A DNA stretch of 64,000 nucleotides from JANNMJ01 sp031425525 (GCA_031425525.1 JANPJM010000049.1:68482-132481); one strand, 5' to 3'. Shown: positions 17,485 to 26,166, counted from the first letter of the stretch. The notes: generated by a model from the letters alone, not told the origin. Program-made: numbers and translations.

Positions 17485-17898
17485 TTACAGGGCGGCTTTG
17501 CGGTCCTGCACTGCCGTCGTGAGCGCGTCGTTCTCGGTGAGCTGCACCGTGACGAGCGCCAGATCGTGTTCCTTCTCGATGAGCGCGCTCACGCCGTATG
17601 TATCGGCCCGCGAGAGCAGCGTATTGCGGCGTAACTGCATCCGCAGCAGGTCGTTTTCCTCGCTCCGGCGGTCGTCGCCGTCCGGGATGCCCACCAGCAG
17701 ATTTTGTTGCGTCGTAATCTGGCTCCCCAAGCTCACGATCTCGGCGTCGATGGAACTGGCCCCGGCAAAATTGGTCAGTTGAAACTGGAGGTTGGACTGC
17801 CGGTTAACCAGCCCGGCGCGGCTCTTGGCGAGACTGGCGAGCAGGGCGTCGCAGGCTTCGACGGTAGGGAGTTTAATTACGGAGTAGATCAAGGACAT
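17485..17898 (-). CDS. Small coiled-coil protein of unknown function
   Basis: This 137-residue protein starts at ATG 17898 (MSLIYSVIKLPTVEACDALL). It is almost entirely helical with heptad-like spacing (LASLAKSRAGLVNRQSNLQFQL, LLRMQLRRNTLLSRA, LVTVQLTENDALTTAVQDR), has no membrane segment and no signal peptide. I do not recognise a family. It lies 85 bases behind the XRE-type regulator on the same strand and in front of a strong terminator, so the two probably form a two-gene unit. It might be a small structural or partner protein, but no function can be assigned. Confidence 0.7.
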   Translation of the reverse strand: MSLIYSVIKLPTVEACDALLASLAKSRAGLVNRQSNLQFQLTNFAGASSIDAEIVSLGSQITTQQNLLVGIPDGDDRRSEENDLLRMQLRRNTLLSRADTYGVSALIEKEHDLALVTVQLTENDALTTAVQDRKAAL

Positions 17899-17983
17899 GG
17901 GTGAAGCGGGGAAAAATCGCTTCGGCCCCTAAACGCGCCGCCGGTGGCGGGTATTGTGTGCGCCTCAAAAAAATTCTTTTGGC

Positions 17984-18613
17984 CTACGCCTTCGCCAGCA
18001 GCGCCCGTAGCTGGGCGGCCTCAAACTCGAGCGCGCCGAGGCGCAGCGCGAGCAGCGTTTGGGCAGTGGCGCCGTCGCGGGCCAGCACCGTGCGGGCTTC
18101 GTTCTCGAAGAGCGCCAACCACAAGCGGCGGCGCTCGTGGTCGAGGGCGGCGCGGCCGGTGGTGGCGGCCGGCGGCGGCCCCACCGCTGCGCGCAGCCCC
18201 GGCAGGGCGGCCAGGCGGCGGCGCGCCTGCGTAGCGCGCTCGGTGAGGCGGGCCAACTGGGCGCGCTCCCGCATCGCTGCCGCTTCGCAGTATTGCTGCC
18301 GCGCGCGCAGAGCCGCCGGGTCGAGCGGGTCGAGCGGGTCGATTTCTGCCGCCGCCGCCGCGCCCGCCGCTGCCGAGTTGTGTGCCGCCTGCTGCCCGCT
18401 GCCGGGCTCGTGCCAGCCATCGGGCAGGCCGGCCGTGAGCAGCGCCAACTGCCGCCCGGCCCGCAGCGACAGCGCCCGCCCGCCACTCTCGACGCCCGCC
18501 ACGCCCGCCTGCGGCAACCCCAGAAACGGGGCCACATCGGCCTGCGACAGCCCGAAATAGCGGCGTACGGCGCCGAGTGCCCCGCCCGTAGGAGCATCGA
18601 TTACGCGAAACAT
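17984..18613 (-). CDS. XRE-type helix-turn-helix regulator with long helical tail
   Basis: The protein has 209 residues from ATG 18613 (MFRVIDAPTGG). Residues about 14-60 form a Cro/CI helix-turn-helix (AVRRYFGLSQADVAPFLGLPQAGVAGVESGGRALSLRAGRQL). Then comes an Ala-rich spacer and about 110 residues of strongly helical, Arg/Ala/Leu-rich sequence (LARLTERATQARRRLAALPGLRAA, LGALEFEAAQLRALL), likely a coiled coil. A TAGCTTTG box at 18644-18651 (minus) and two 37-bp palindromes at 18669-18760 lie directly upstream. Autoregulation through these palindromes is a reasonable inference. The frame is open further upstream but through the palindromes. Confidence 0.78.
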   Translation of the reverse strand: MFRVIDAPTGGALGAVRRYFGLSQADVAPFLGLPQAGVAGVESGGRALSLRAGRQLALLTAGLPDGWHEPGSGQQAAHNSAAAGAAAAAEIDPLDPLDPAALRARQQYCEAAAMRERAQLARLTERATQARRRLAALPGLRAAVGPPPAATTGRAALDHERRRLWLALFENEARTVLARDGATAQTLLALRLGALEFEAAQLRALLAKA

Positions 18614-18643
18614 CGGGCGGGGAAAACGAGGGGCAGCACGGCG

Positions 18644-18651
18644 CAAAGCTA
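18644..18651 (-). promoter_or_regulatory. -7 box (TAGCTTTG) of the XRE gene
   Basis: The minus-strand TAGCTTTG fits the TAnnTTTG consensus, about 30 bases before ATG 18613. The first 37-bp palindrome begins 18 bases upstream of it, in the position of the -33 region. Confidence 0.55.
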
Positions 18652-18668
18652 CCACGCCGCGCCGTGGG

Positions 18669-18760
18669 TGGTATGGATTTGCGTAACGGTTCGAAATCCA
18701 TACCAAAAAGTGGCGCCATTTTTTGGTATGGATTTGAGCGACTGCTTGAAATTTATACCA
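18669..18760. promoter_or_regulatory. Two 37-bp palindromes, candidate operators
   Basis: Copies lie at 18669-18705 and 18724-18760, 55 bases apart centre to centre. Each has outer arms TGGTATGGATTTG and GAAATCCATACCA (the second copy reads GAAATTTATACCA) around a non-conserved centre of about 12 bases. The spacer between copies, AAAAAGTGGCGCCATTTTTT, is itself palindromic, so four half-sites are symmetrically arranged. The upstream position suggests binding by the XRE product; a mobile repeat is the alternative. No gene is seen between 18614 and 18997. Confidence 0.6.
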
Positions 18761-18997
18761 GATGATGGCAGAACCTCCCGCTCGTGGCTCAACCGCGCCC
18801 CCAGCCCTGCCGCTCCGGTGTACCTCGCGCCCACCGGGGTAGTGGCGTTTAGGCGGGCGTTCAGGCTGTTTTTTTCGGCTAACTCGTTGAAAATGTTCTC
18901 TGAAAGATAATGAGCATATTTTGGATGACGAGCAGCCATTCAGTAGGTTTGGGGCGTCTACCGACTGAAAGCCCATTTTTAACCCCCTTTCGCTGCG

Positions 18998-21900
18998 ATG
19001 AATACCCGACCAATTTCGCCTTTTGCATCTTCAATATACCCCCCCCCGCTATGTTTGGAGCGGCGGGGTGGCCTTCGGGGCCGATTATTTGCCTTTCTGA
19101 TGGCCGCGCTGCTGGTTGGCGGGTTGGTGCCGGGGCGGGCGTGGGGGCAGGGGATTTCGGTGCCATTGGGCACGGCGGCGCATTTTGGGCTCTTAAGCGG
19201 CAACTCCATCACAGTCGATTCCTCCTCGCCAATCAGGGTAGCCGGACGCGTGGGGGCAGCGGGCACCATCAGCGGGCCGATTCAGACGGATAGCGGATTT
19301 TACCGGCCAACCGGCCCAACCGCTACTGCCGCCTTGAGCGATTTGGCTGCCGCGCGGGCTTACTGCGCCGGCTTACCGGCGCAACCCTTGGCGGGGGCAT
19401 TGGGTGGGGCAACCCTTACGCCCGGCGTTTATGCCATCACCGGCGATGCTGGTGTGGCGTCCAACAGTCACGTTACACTGACCGGCGATTCTACGGCTAC
19501 CTACGTCTTCAACATCAGCGGCCGGTTGTTGGCAAACGGGCAGACGACGGTCTATCTGGCCGGCAGTGTACGGCCTGAAAACGTCTACTGGAATGTTACG
19601 GGAGTGGTCAGCTTAACCGGAATGGTAGAGTGGCAAGGCGTGGTGTTGGCCGCTGATTCCATCGGGTTCGCGGGGTACCAATTTGGTGGTTTGACGCTGC
19701 TGACCTCCGGCGCTGCGGTAAGGCTGCGTGGGTTGGATGCGCGTATCGGCAATAATGTACTGGCATCTCGGCAACATATGGCGGCGCTTTCGTTGGCGCC
19801 GACGGTTATGTGTTATGTTCTGCCGCCAGCCAATAACGCGGTGCCAAACGGGGATTTCAGCGCCCGCCAGTCTTTTCCTCATGCTTACTTAGGACAAATG
19901 CTCGAATACAACTCGATAGTTTGCAATTGGTACGGCGTTTCGACAGACTATTTCCACGACGATTCTGTGGGGCCTGATGTCGATGTACCACAAAACGCCT
20001 GCGGTAATCAGGAAGCACTCAATGAGCCGACGCCGCCCGACCCGCTCTTAGGCAGCTACGTTGGTTTGATTCCGTACGTCGCTTCTCCTCTAAATAATGG
20101 CAATTATCGGGAATATGCGCAGACAAAACTGGATACGCGCCTCACGCCCGGAAGGCTATATTATGGGGAATTATTCACCAGTTTGGCAGACAAGGCAAAA
20201 TACGCCTCTTTGCCACCGGCCATCCTGTTAAGTAACCAAAGCTGGATTAGCACAAACCCCGTTTATTGGGGTACCTATCAAGTAAATGGCGCAAACGTTC
20301 AACCGCAGATCGCAGCGAACACATTCTACCCGAACAGCACGGGTTGGGAGCGTGTAGCAGGGTTTGTACCCGTGCCAGCTACCGGTCTGCCGTGGAATAT
20401 GATCACCATCGGCAACTTTAACGATGATAGCAACACGCCCACCAACTTGATAAACCCGACAGGTCTACATGATTTCGCGTATTACTATATTTCTAACGTT
20501 ACACTGTGGGAAATGCCTGAGGCGCCGGCTGGTTTTACCGGGTGTACCGCCACGGCAACACTCGGTGGAACAGTCACCCCCGCCCTGCCAGCCAGTCTGC
20601 TGGGCCGCGTAAGCTACTCGTGGAGCGGGCCTAACGGGTTTAGCAGCAACCAGTACCCTATTACGGTCAATCAGTCGGGTACGTACACGCTGACCGTACA
20701 CGTTGCCGATCTGCAAGGTGCGTTGATGAGTTATTCTTATCCTGGCGTACAGGTTTCCGTGCAGCCGGTTACTACCGTCAGCATCTCCCCCAGCAACACC
20801 ACCGTCTTCAGCACCTCGGCGCCCTTCAACCTGACGGCCACCGTCACGCCCGGCAGCGCCACCGGCACGTGGGCCTCGTTTACGGGCACGCAGTTTCAAC
20901 CCGTGGGCACCGGCGCCACGCATAGGGTTGACCCCGCCGCCCTCGGCGCGGGCACCTACTGGTACACCTATACCGTCTCAAGCCCGTGCGGCCCGCAGAC
21001 GGCCAACGCCTACGTTACCGTGCTGGCGAACGAGTGCGCGCTAAAGGTGGCGAGTACGCAATGGCGCGTCATCGAACTCGATACGGTGTACGATGCCTCC
21101 AGTGCCGGGCAGATCAACCTCTTCAACGAGCCCGGCGCCGTGTACCACGTGTCGCGCAATGTGCGGCTGCTCAATGGCAGCTTCTACTTGCAGTCGGGGT
21201 GCAAAATCTACTTCGACCCCGGCACCAAGCTCACCATCGGGCCGGGCGCGGGCGTGTATGGCTGGTTCGAGTCCACGTTCACGGCCGCCTGCGATGGCAT
21301 GTGGGACGGTATCCTGATCGCCGATAATAGCGGGGGGCTGGAACTGACCGGCGGTATCATCAGCCAGAGCGAGCGCGGGATCGTGCTGCAATACCCCGAC
21401 CTGAACCTCCAACTGAAGAACTGCCAGTTCGAAAACAATCTGCAGACGGTTAGCATCGTCCCCGGCGCCGAGCACGATCCGCGGGTCGCCGACCCATCGG
21501 TGGCGAATGCCGTTGTGGAGTGTACGTTCACCGTCAGCCAATTCTATTTACCGTGGGCTGGTCAGACAACTCGCGCGCGCGCGCATCTCAATTTCGGCAA
21601 TTGGGATGCAAGTGCCTGGACAGTCCAAGGCAACACGTTCGACCGCGCCTTGGTGGGCATTTTTGCCGGTGAGCGGACGGGGGAAAAACTGGCGAGTAAC
21701 CGAAAGGTGGGCGCGCCGATTCAGGACAATGATTTTACCCGGTGCGACGTAGCCGGCATCCTCGTGCCGTATCACACGTGGTCGGGTAACGTAACCGAGA
21801 ACACGTTCACGTTTGCCGGCGCTTCAGCGCCCACGACGGCCTTTGCGCGCGCCGCCGCCGCCGATTACGGGTTTCCGACGCAACTCAACGGCCGCACCGT

Positions 21901-22921
21901 CGGCGTGTACACGATAGGGGCGGCGATTGAATTCGTTGACAACACCTTTGCGTACGTCAATGCCCCGGCGAGCTATGTGGGTTTCGGCTCGCTCAACGCG
22001 CCAGCTTTCACGGCTCCCCTTGGCATTTACAGCCGGCAGCGCTATCAGACCATTCAGCACAATATCTTCCGGAACCTCGAAGCCGGGATATCCCTGGAAG
22101 CGCGCTTAGAAACGAAGATCGTCGATAACTACTTTGAAAACTGCCGCATCGGCATTCGGCTGTTGAACAATACCGGCGGGGTGCCGGCGAGTTGGGCGCC
22201 GCAACACGTGTGGCTCTCGTGCAATACCTTCAGCCGGACGGTTGATTTCGGCCAAAGCATCGGGGTGCGTATCGATCAATACGCCCGCGTGGAACTGGCC
22301 CACCGAGATGTTAACGGGGCGCTCGTTAATGGCGTAGCAACACCGCCAACCCCAGGCGATGCCGTCAAAAACGCCTTTACCAGCACTGCCTCTGGTGGGA
22401 CTGGGAATGAGTTTTGGCACGTCCACAACTTCGTTCACCCCACCACCCCGGCGCAAAGCAACCCAGTAGTGCAGTACAAGACGTTTGCACCCAATGCCAG
22501 CGGTCAGCCCGCGAATAACACGAGTAATATTATCACGTTTGGCAGTGTGAATGTGACGGCTGGTCAAAATATGCCAACCTTTCGCGACGATTTGCACTTT
22601 TGCTCTCTCGAGGAGGGAATGGAAAACGGCATTCGGCTGCGGCCCGCGCAACCCGTGCTGGTTACTCCGTATATAAGTCCGGCGCCAAACCCGGCCGATG
22701 CCAGTGTGACATTTACCTACGCGTTGCCGGCCGGGATGGCGGGTGGCGAGTTGTTGTTGCGCGAAAGCATGAGCGGGCGCATCGTGCTGCGTTACCCGCT
22801 ACCGGGTGGCGCAACGTCCGTCACGTTATCGGTCGCCGCGCTGCCGCCGGGCCTGTATCTGGGCGTGCTGACGATGAACGGCCGGGCATTGTCGTCGGTT
22901 CGGCTGCAAATCGCGCATTGA
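18998..22921 (+). CDS. Ice-binding (DUF3494) / beta-helix T9SS cargo protein
   Basis: This protein has 1307 residues from ATG 18998. A hydrophobic export signal (LFAFLMAALLVGGLVPGRAWGQ) begins about 30 residues in. Next is a complete ice-binding DUF3494 domain (about 55-260: VPLGTAAHFGLLSGNSITV, GPIQTDSGFYRPTG, LTPGVYAITGDAGV, ATYVFNISGRLLANGQTTVYL, VEWQGVVLAADSIGF). Then come a galactose-binding-like segment (about 285-510), two Ig/PKD-like segments, and a right-handed beta-helix (about 690-1150; LKNCQFENNLQTVSI, IQDNDFTRCDVAGILV, IQHNIFRNLEAGISLEA). The C-terminus (ISPAPNPADASVTFTYALP to PPGLYLGVL) is a type A sorting domain. DUF3494 proteins bind ice; binding here is inferred. A C9 tract lies at codons 15-17. 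Confidence 0.88.
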   Translation: MNTRPISPFASSIYPPPLCLERRGGLRGRLFAFLMAALLVGGLVPGRAWGQGISVPLGTAAHFGLLSGNSITVDSSSPIRVAGRVGAAGTISGPIQTDSGFYRPTGPTATAALSDLAAARAYCAGLPAQPLAGALGGATLTPGVYAITGDAGVASNSHVTLTGDSTATYVFNISGRLLANGQTTVYLAGSVRPENVYWNVTGVVSLTGMVEWQGVVLAADSIGFAGYQFGGLTLLTSGAAVRLRGLDARIGNNVLASRQHMAALSLAPTVMCYVLPPANNAVPNGDFSARQSFPHAYLGQMLEYNSIVCNWYGVSTDYFHDDSVGPDVDVPQNACGNQEALNEPTPPDPLLGSYVGLIPYVASPLNNGNYREYAQTKLDTRLTPGRLYYGELFTSLADKAKYASLPPAILLSNQSWISTNPVYWGTYQVNGANVQPQIAANTFYPNSTGWERVAGFVPVPATGLPWNMITIGNFNDDSNTPTNLINPTGLHDFAYYYISNVTLWEMPEAPAGFTGCTATATLGGTVTPALPASLLGRVSYSWSGPNGFSSNQYPITVNQSGTYTLTVHVADLQGALMSYSYPGVQVSVQPVTTVSISPSNTTVFSTSAPFNLTATVTPGSATGTWASFTGTQFQPVGTGATHRVDPAALGAGTYWYTYTVSSPCGPQTANAYVTVLANECALKVASTQWRVIELDTVYDASSAGQINLFNEPGAVYHVSRNVRLLNGSFYLQSGCKIYFDPGTKLTIGPGAGVYGWFESTFTAACDGMWDGILIADNSGGLELTGGIISQSERGIVLQYPDLNLQLKNCQFENNLQTVSIVPGAEHDPRVADPSVANAVVECTFTVSQFYLPWAGQTTRARAHLNFGNWDASAWTVQGNTFDRALVGIFAGERTGEKLASNRKVGAPIQDNDFTRCDVAGILVPYHTWSGNVTENTFTFAGASAPTTAFARAAAADYGFPTQLNGRTVGVYTIGAAIEFVDNTFAYVNAPASYVGFGSLNAPAFTAPLGIYSRQRYQTIQHNIFRNLEAGISLEARLETKIVDNYFENCRIGIRLLNNTGGVPASWAPQHVWLSCNTFSRTVDFGQSIGVRIDQYARVELAHRDVNGALVNGVATPPTPGDAVKNAFTSTASGGTGNEFWHVHNFVHPTTPAQSNPVVQYKTFAPNASGQPANNTSNIITFGSVNVTAGQNMPTFRDDLHFCSLEEGMENGIRLRPAQPVLVTPYISPAPNPADASVTFTYALPAGMAGGELLLRESMSGRIVLRYPLPGGATSVTLSVAALPPGLYLGVLTMNGRALSSVRLQIAH
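19039..19047 (+). repeat. Poly-C tract (C9) near the start of the DUF3494 gene
   Basis: Nine consecutive C encode Pro-Pro-Pro at about residues 15-17, before the signal sequence. A one-base slip would end translation early. An 8-C tract is found at 23092-23099 in the next gene. Confidence 0.7.
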
Positions 22922-22924
22922 GCC

Positions 22925-24811
22925 ATGAACCGCACAGCCCGCCCTCGATTCTCGCCCTCCGTGTTTGAGAGCCGGATTCGTCGTTTGCTGCTGCTGCTGG
23001 CCCTGCTGCCGGCAACGAAGATTTCGCCCGTGGCGGCGCAATCTTCGTTGCCGGGGCGCATCCTCTGGCAGCGCGAATTGGTCGTGGGGCGCCCCCCCCG
23101 GCCCGACTTTCGCGATATGTACCAATTGCTCCAACTGTCGCCGACCAGACTGTTGGCCGTGGGTTGGGTTGGAAAAACCGATACCACTGGCGGGCCTGAG
23201 CTTTTGTTTTTCAAGCCGAACGGCGATACTTCCAGTCGGTACTTTCCGACACTGCGCGCTTCAACTCTCCTGTTCGAAAGCGCGGTCGCCAACCCGGATA
23301 AATCTTTCGTCACATTCAGTACTTCCGGTATTGATTCAACTGGACGTAATGGGATTCTCTTGACGCATTTCGACTCGCTCGGCAATCCGGGCTGGAATCG
23401 GGCCGTTGAGTTTCGTGATGCGAATGGGTTGATGTTAGGGTATATAGACGGCTTTCCCATTCGACTACCCGACGGATATTTGTTTGCCGCTGATTATAAA
23501 TCAAACACGGCGGGTAGCTCAACCTACGGTTGCGTCGTGAAAACCGATCTGCGCGGCAACCCAAAATGGGTCCGGTGGGGCGATCTGCACGAGTGGTTTT
23601 CTATCTACGCCCAAACCCCCATCGGCATCTGCCCCAACGGCTCCTACATCGTGGTGAGTACGAGTGTGGCGCACATTGCCCCGCCGCGCAACGTCTGGGA
23701 TCGAGATTGGCATTTGTGGCGAATATTACCCTCCGGCGATACCCTCCGGCCGACGTACTTCGGCCACAAACGCACCCTGGAGCGCGCGTTCGGCCTGGCC
23801 GCCACGCCCGACAACGGCGTCATCATCTCCGGCGACCGGACGGTGTTTGCCGCCCAGCCCCTACGGCGCCCGGTAGCGTACGCCGTCAAGTTCGATTCGC
23901 TCTTCCGGATGCAGTGGCAGGTGCGCCGGGCACCCAACCACCCGCCCGGCGGGGCGGCGTTCCAAAGCATCTACCCCCTCAGTAACGGCCATTATATGGC
24001 AGTCGGCTACACGGCGGTACTAAATGCCGGCTCGCCCACCGATTACCATTACGAAGGGCTGCACGCCGAAATCGCCCCGCCCGCCTCGCCGACCGATACC
24101 GTCGGCGTCATCGTCGGTGAGTGGTTGATTCCGATGGGCAACACCCAGCAGATTCTGCCGCAACCCGGCGACAGCACGGCGTACATTTTCGGGCAAGGCC
24201 AACAGAATGTCGAAGGCCGCACGTACTTCGGCAAAATCACGGGCTTGGTGCCGCCCCTGGCCATGCCGTTGTGCGCCCGGCCGCCCCAGCTCACCCAACC
24301 GCCCACCTTCGGCCTCCCCACCGGCAACACCGTGGCCTTCGCGCTCGATTCGGTGGCCACCCTCGCCGGGCCGCGCTACGGTGAAGTGAGTCTGGTGACG
24401 TGGGATTTCGGCGACGGCACACCGACCCAAGAGGGCTGGGACGTGCGCCACGCCTTCGCCTCGCCCACCCCGGTACGGGTGCGGGTGTGCGTCACCAACA
24501 ACCTCGGCTGCCAGACGTGCGCCGACGTGTTCCCCTTCGGGCCGGTGGCCGTGGCCGCTGACGCCGGGGCGCCGCCCACCGTCAGCGTGTTCCCCAACCC
24601 CAGCGCCAGCGGGCACTTTACGGTGCACACCAGCGGCACGGCCAGCAGCGCCCGCCTGACCGTCTTCGATGCCATCGGCCGCACCATCTGGCACGGCCCG
24701 GCTACCGGCGCCGAAACACCCGTCGATTTGAGCCGCCAGCCCGGCGGCGTGTACCTACTGCGGGTGGTGTGGCCCGATGGGCGGGCCATCAGCAAAAAGC
24801 TCGTCAAGTAA
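22925..24811 (+). CDS. Exported T9SS cargo protein with PKD domain
   Basis: It has 628 residues from ATG 22925, three bases after the previous stop, so it is surely co-transcribed with the DUF3494 gene. A signal peptide follows a charged start (RIRRLLLLLALLPATKISPVAAQ). Residues about 45-470 carry repeated blocks of beta sequence of the type LLQLSPTRLLAVGWVGKT and AATPDNGVIISGDR, reminiscent of a beta-propeller. A PKD domain is at about 485-540 (VTWDFGDGTPTQEG, VRVCVTNNLGCQTC). The C-terminus, VFPNPSASGHFTVH to PGGVYLLRVVWPDGRAISKK, is a type A T9SS sorting domain. It is predicted to be secreted or surface-bound; ligand unknown. An 8-C tract lies at codons 56-59. Confidence 0.85.
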   Translation: MNRTARPRFSPSVFESRIRRLLLLLALLPATKISPVAAQSSLPGRILWQRELVVGRPPRPDFRDMYQLLQLSPTRLLAVGWVGKTDTTGGPELLFFKPNGDTSSRYFPTLRASTLLFESAVANPDKSFVTFSTSGIDSTGRNGILLTHFDSLGNPGWNRAVEFRDANGLMLGYIDGFPIRLPDGYLFAADYKSNTAGSSTYGCVVKTDLRGNPKWVRWGDLHEWFSIYAQTPIGICPNGSYIVVSTSVAHIAPPRNVWDRDWHLWRILPSGDTLRPTYFGHKRTLERAFGLAATPDNGVIISGDRTVFAAQPLRRPVAYAVKFDSLFRMQWQVRRAPNHPPGGAAFQSIYPLSNGHYMAVGYTAVLNAGSPTDYHYEGLHAEIAPPASPTDTVGVIVGEWLIPMGNTQQILPQPGDSTAYIFGQGQQNVEGRTYFGKITGLVPPLAMPLCARPPQLTQPPTFGLPTGNTVAFALDSVATLAGPRYGEVSLVTWDFGDGTPTQEGWDVRHAFASPTPVRVRVCVTNNLGCQTCADVFPFGPVAVAADAGAPPTVSVFPNPSASGHFTVHTSGTASSARLTVFDAIGRTIWHGPATGAETPVDLSRQPGGVYLLRVVWPDGRAISKKLVK

Positions 24812-24857
24812 CGCGCCGCCCCGGCTCCGCCGCAGACGGCGGGGCCGGGGCGGCGCG
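24812..24857. repeat. GC-rich hairpin abutting a promoter box
   Basis: The arms CGCGCCGCCCCGGC (24812-24825) and GCCGGGGCGGCGCG (24844-24857) pair perfectly, with a second inner stem (CCGCCG/CGGCGG). It directly follows the T9SS cargo stop codon and directly precedes TAGGTTTG. It has no T-run, so it may be a transcript-end hairpin or a repeat. Confidence 0.65.
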
Positions 24858-24865
24858 TAGGTTTG
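24858..24865 (+). promoter_or_regulatory. -7 box (TAGGTTTG), short-leader promoter
   Basis: It matches TAnnTTTG, five bases before the GTG at 24871. With the usual start of transcription about seven bases after this box, the mRNA would begin at or next to the start codon. Confidence 0.6.
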
Positions 24866-24870
24866 CAGCC

Positions 24871-26094
24871 GTGACCCTACCCTTCGCGCTTGGTTCGTCC
24901 GCAATCGTTGCCCTCGATTACCTCCTCATCGGCCACGGCTTGGCGGGCGCGGTGCTGGCGCATACGCTGGCGGCCACCGGCGCACGGCTGCTCGTGCTGG
25001 ATGTGCCCGCGCCCGATTCGGCCTCGCGGGTGGCGGCGGGGCTGGTGAACCCGTTGGCCGGAAGGCGCGCGGCCCTGACGTGGCGCGCGGAAGAGTTGCT
25101 ACCTGCCGCCGCTGCGTTCTACAAATCGGTGGCGGCGGAAACCGGCGCCAAACCGTTTTGGCACGACTACCCCATCTGGAAATTTTTCGGCACCGCCGAT
25201 GAAGTGGCGGCCGGGTTGGCGCGGGTGGGCACGCCGTTCGTGGCGGGCGCGGTGCCGCCCACTGATACCGAGGCGCTGCGGGCGCCGTTTGGTGGCTTGA
25301 TACTCAGCGGCGGCGGGTTTTTGCAGACCGAGCCGTTTCTGGATGCGCTCACGGCGCACCGCCGGGCGCGCGGCGAGTGGCGCGCGGAGGCGTTTGAGTT
25401 GGCGCGGTTGCAAACCGGAACGGCGGCGGTTTCAGGGGCTGATTTGGCGGCTGATGCAGTTTCAGGGTTGATTTCGAGTGCTGATTCAACGTCGCTCTCA
25501 TCCCAAGCTACACCCCCGATTTCAACCGAACCTCTACGCTACACCCTCGCCGATGGCACCACCATCAGCGCCTGCTGCGTCATCTTCTGCGAGGGCGCGG
25601 CGGCCGAGCACAACCCGTTCTGGCGCTGGCTGCCGCTGGTGCCCAACAACGGGCAAGTGCTTGACCTGGAGATTGAAAGCGCCGGTTTGCCGCCCGATGT
25701 GGTACTCAACGGCGGCGCCTACGCGGTGCCGGTGCCGGGCCGGGCCGGCGCTTACCGCTTCGGCGCCACCTATGATTGGGGCACACAGCCGCCGACGCCC
25801 ACGCCTGCCGGGCGCGCCGATCTGCTGGGGCGCCTCGCCCGGTTCACGCCGCGCCCGGTCTGCGTGACGGCACACCGCGCCGCCCGTCGCCCGGCCGTGC
25901 GCGACCGCCGCCCGCTCGTTGGCTTCCACCCCGCCGAGGCGCGCCTGGTGCTGTTCAATGGGTTAGGCTCGAAGGGGGTAGGGCTGGCACCGGGACTGGC
26001 AGCCCACTTGGCGGCCGTGCTGGCCGGTACCGAAACGCTCTGGCCGGAGGTGAACTTAGCGCGGTTCGCGGCGTTGTACCAGACGGCTATTTGA
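24871..26094 (+). CDS. FAD-dependent oxidoreductase (DAO family)
   Basis: Taken from GTG 24871 it has 407 residues; the open frame extends upstream through a hairpin, and the TAGGTTTG box five bases before the GTG supports this start. The dinucleotide-binding motif lies at about residues 14-42 (DYLLIGHGLAGAVLAHTLA ... LLVLDV), followed by the DAO-type ASRVAAGLVNPLAGRRAALTW. The C-terminus has the second FAD contact GLGSKGVGLAPGLAAHLA. Members oxidise amino acids or related amines. No thiamine or tRNA-modification genes are adjacent, so the substrate is unknown. An Ala/Ser/Thr-rich insert (about 190-225) looks like a lineage-specific loop. Confidence 0.82.
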   Translation: MTLPFALGSSAIVALDYLLIGHGLAGAVLAHTLAATGARLLVLDVPAPDSASRVAAGLVNPLAGRRAALTWRAEELLPAAAAFYKSVAAETGAKPFWHDYPIWKFFGTADEVAAGLARVGTPFVAGAVPPTDTEALRAPFGGLILSGGGFLQTEPFLDALTAHRRARGEWRAEAFELARLQTGTAAVSGADLAADAVSGLISSADSTSLSSQATPPISTEPLRYTLADGTTISACCVIFCEGAAAEHNPFWRWLPLVPNNGQVLDLEIESAGLPPDVVLNGGAYAVPVPGRAGAYRFGATYDWGTQPPTPTPAGRADLLGRLARFTPRPVCVTAHRAARRPAVRDRRPLVGFHPAEARLVLFNGLGSKGVGLAPGLAAHLAAVLAGTETLWPEVNLARFAALYQTAI

Positions 26095-26166
26095 CCGGCG
26101 GATACGCCCGGCGCCGCGCACTGCGTTCCGTGCTTACGTTTGCCTTATATTCTTTCCCTAGAGTTG

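Noticed and set aside
18669..18705. A tRNA-like stretch containing GGTTCGAAATCC
   Set aside because: The bases belong to one of the 37-bp palindromes; there is no acceptor, D or anticodon stem around it.
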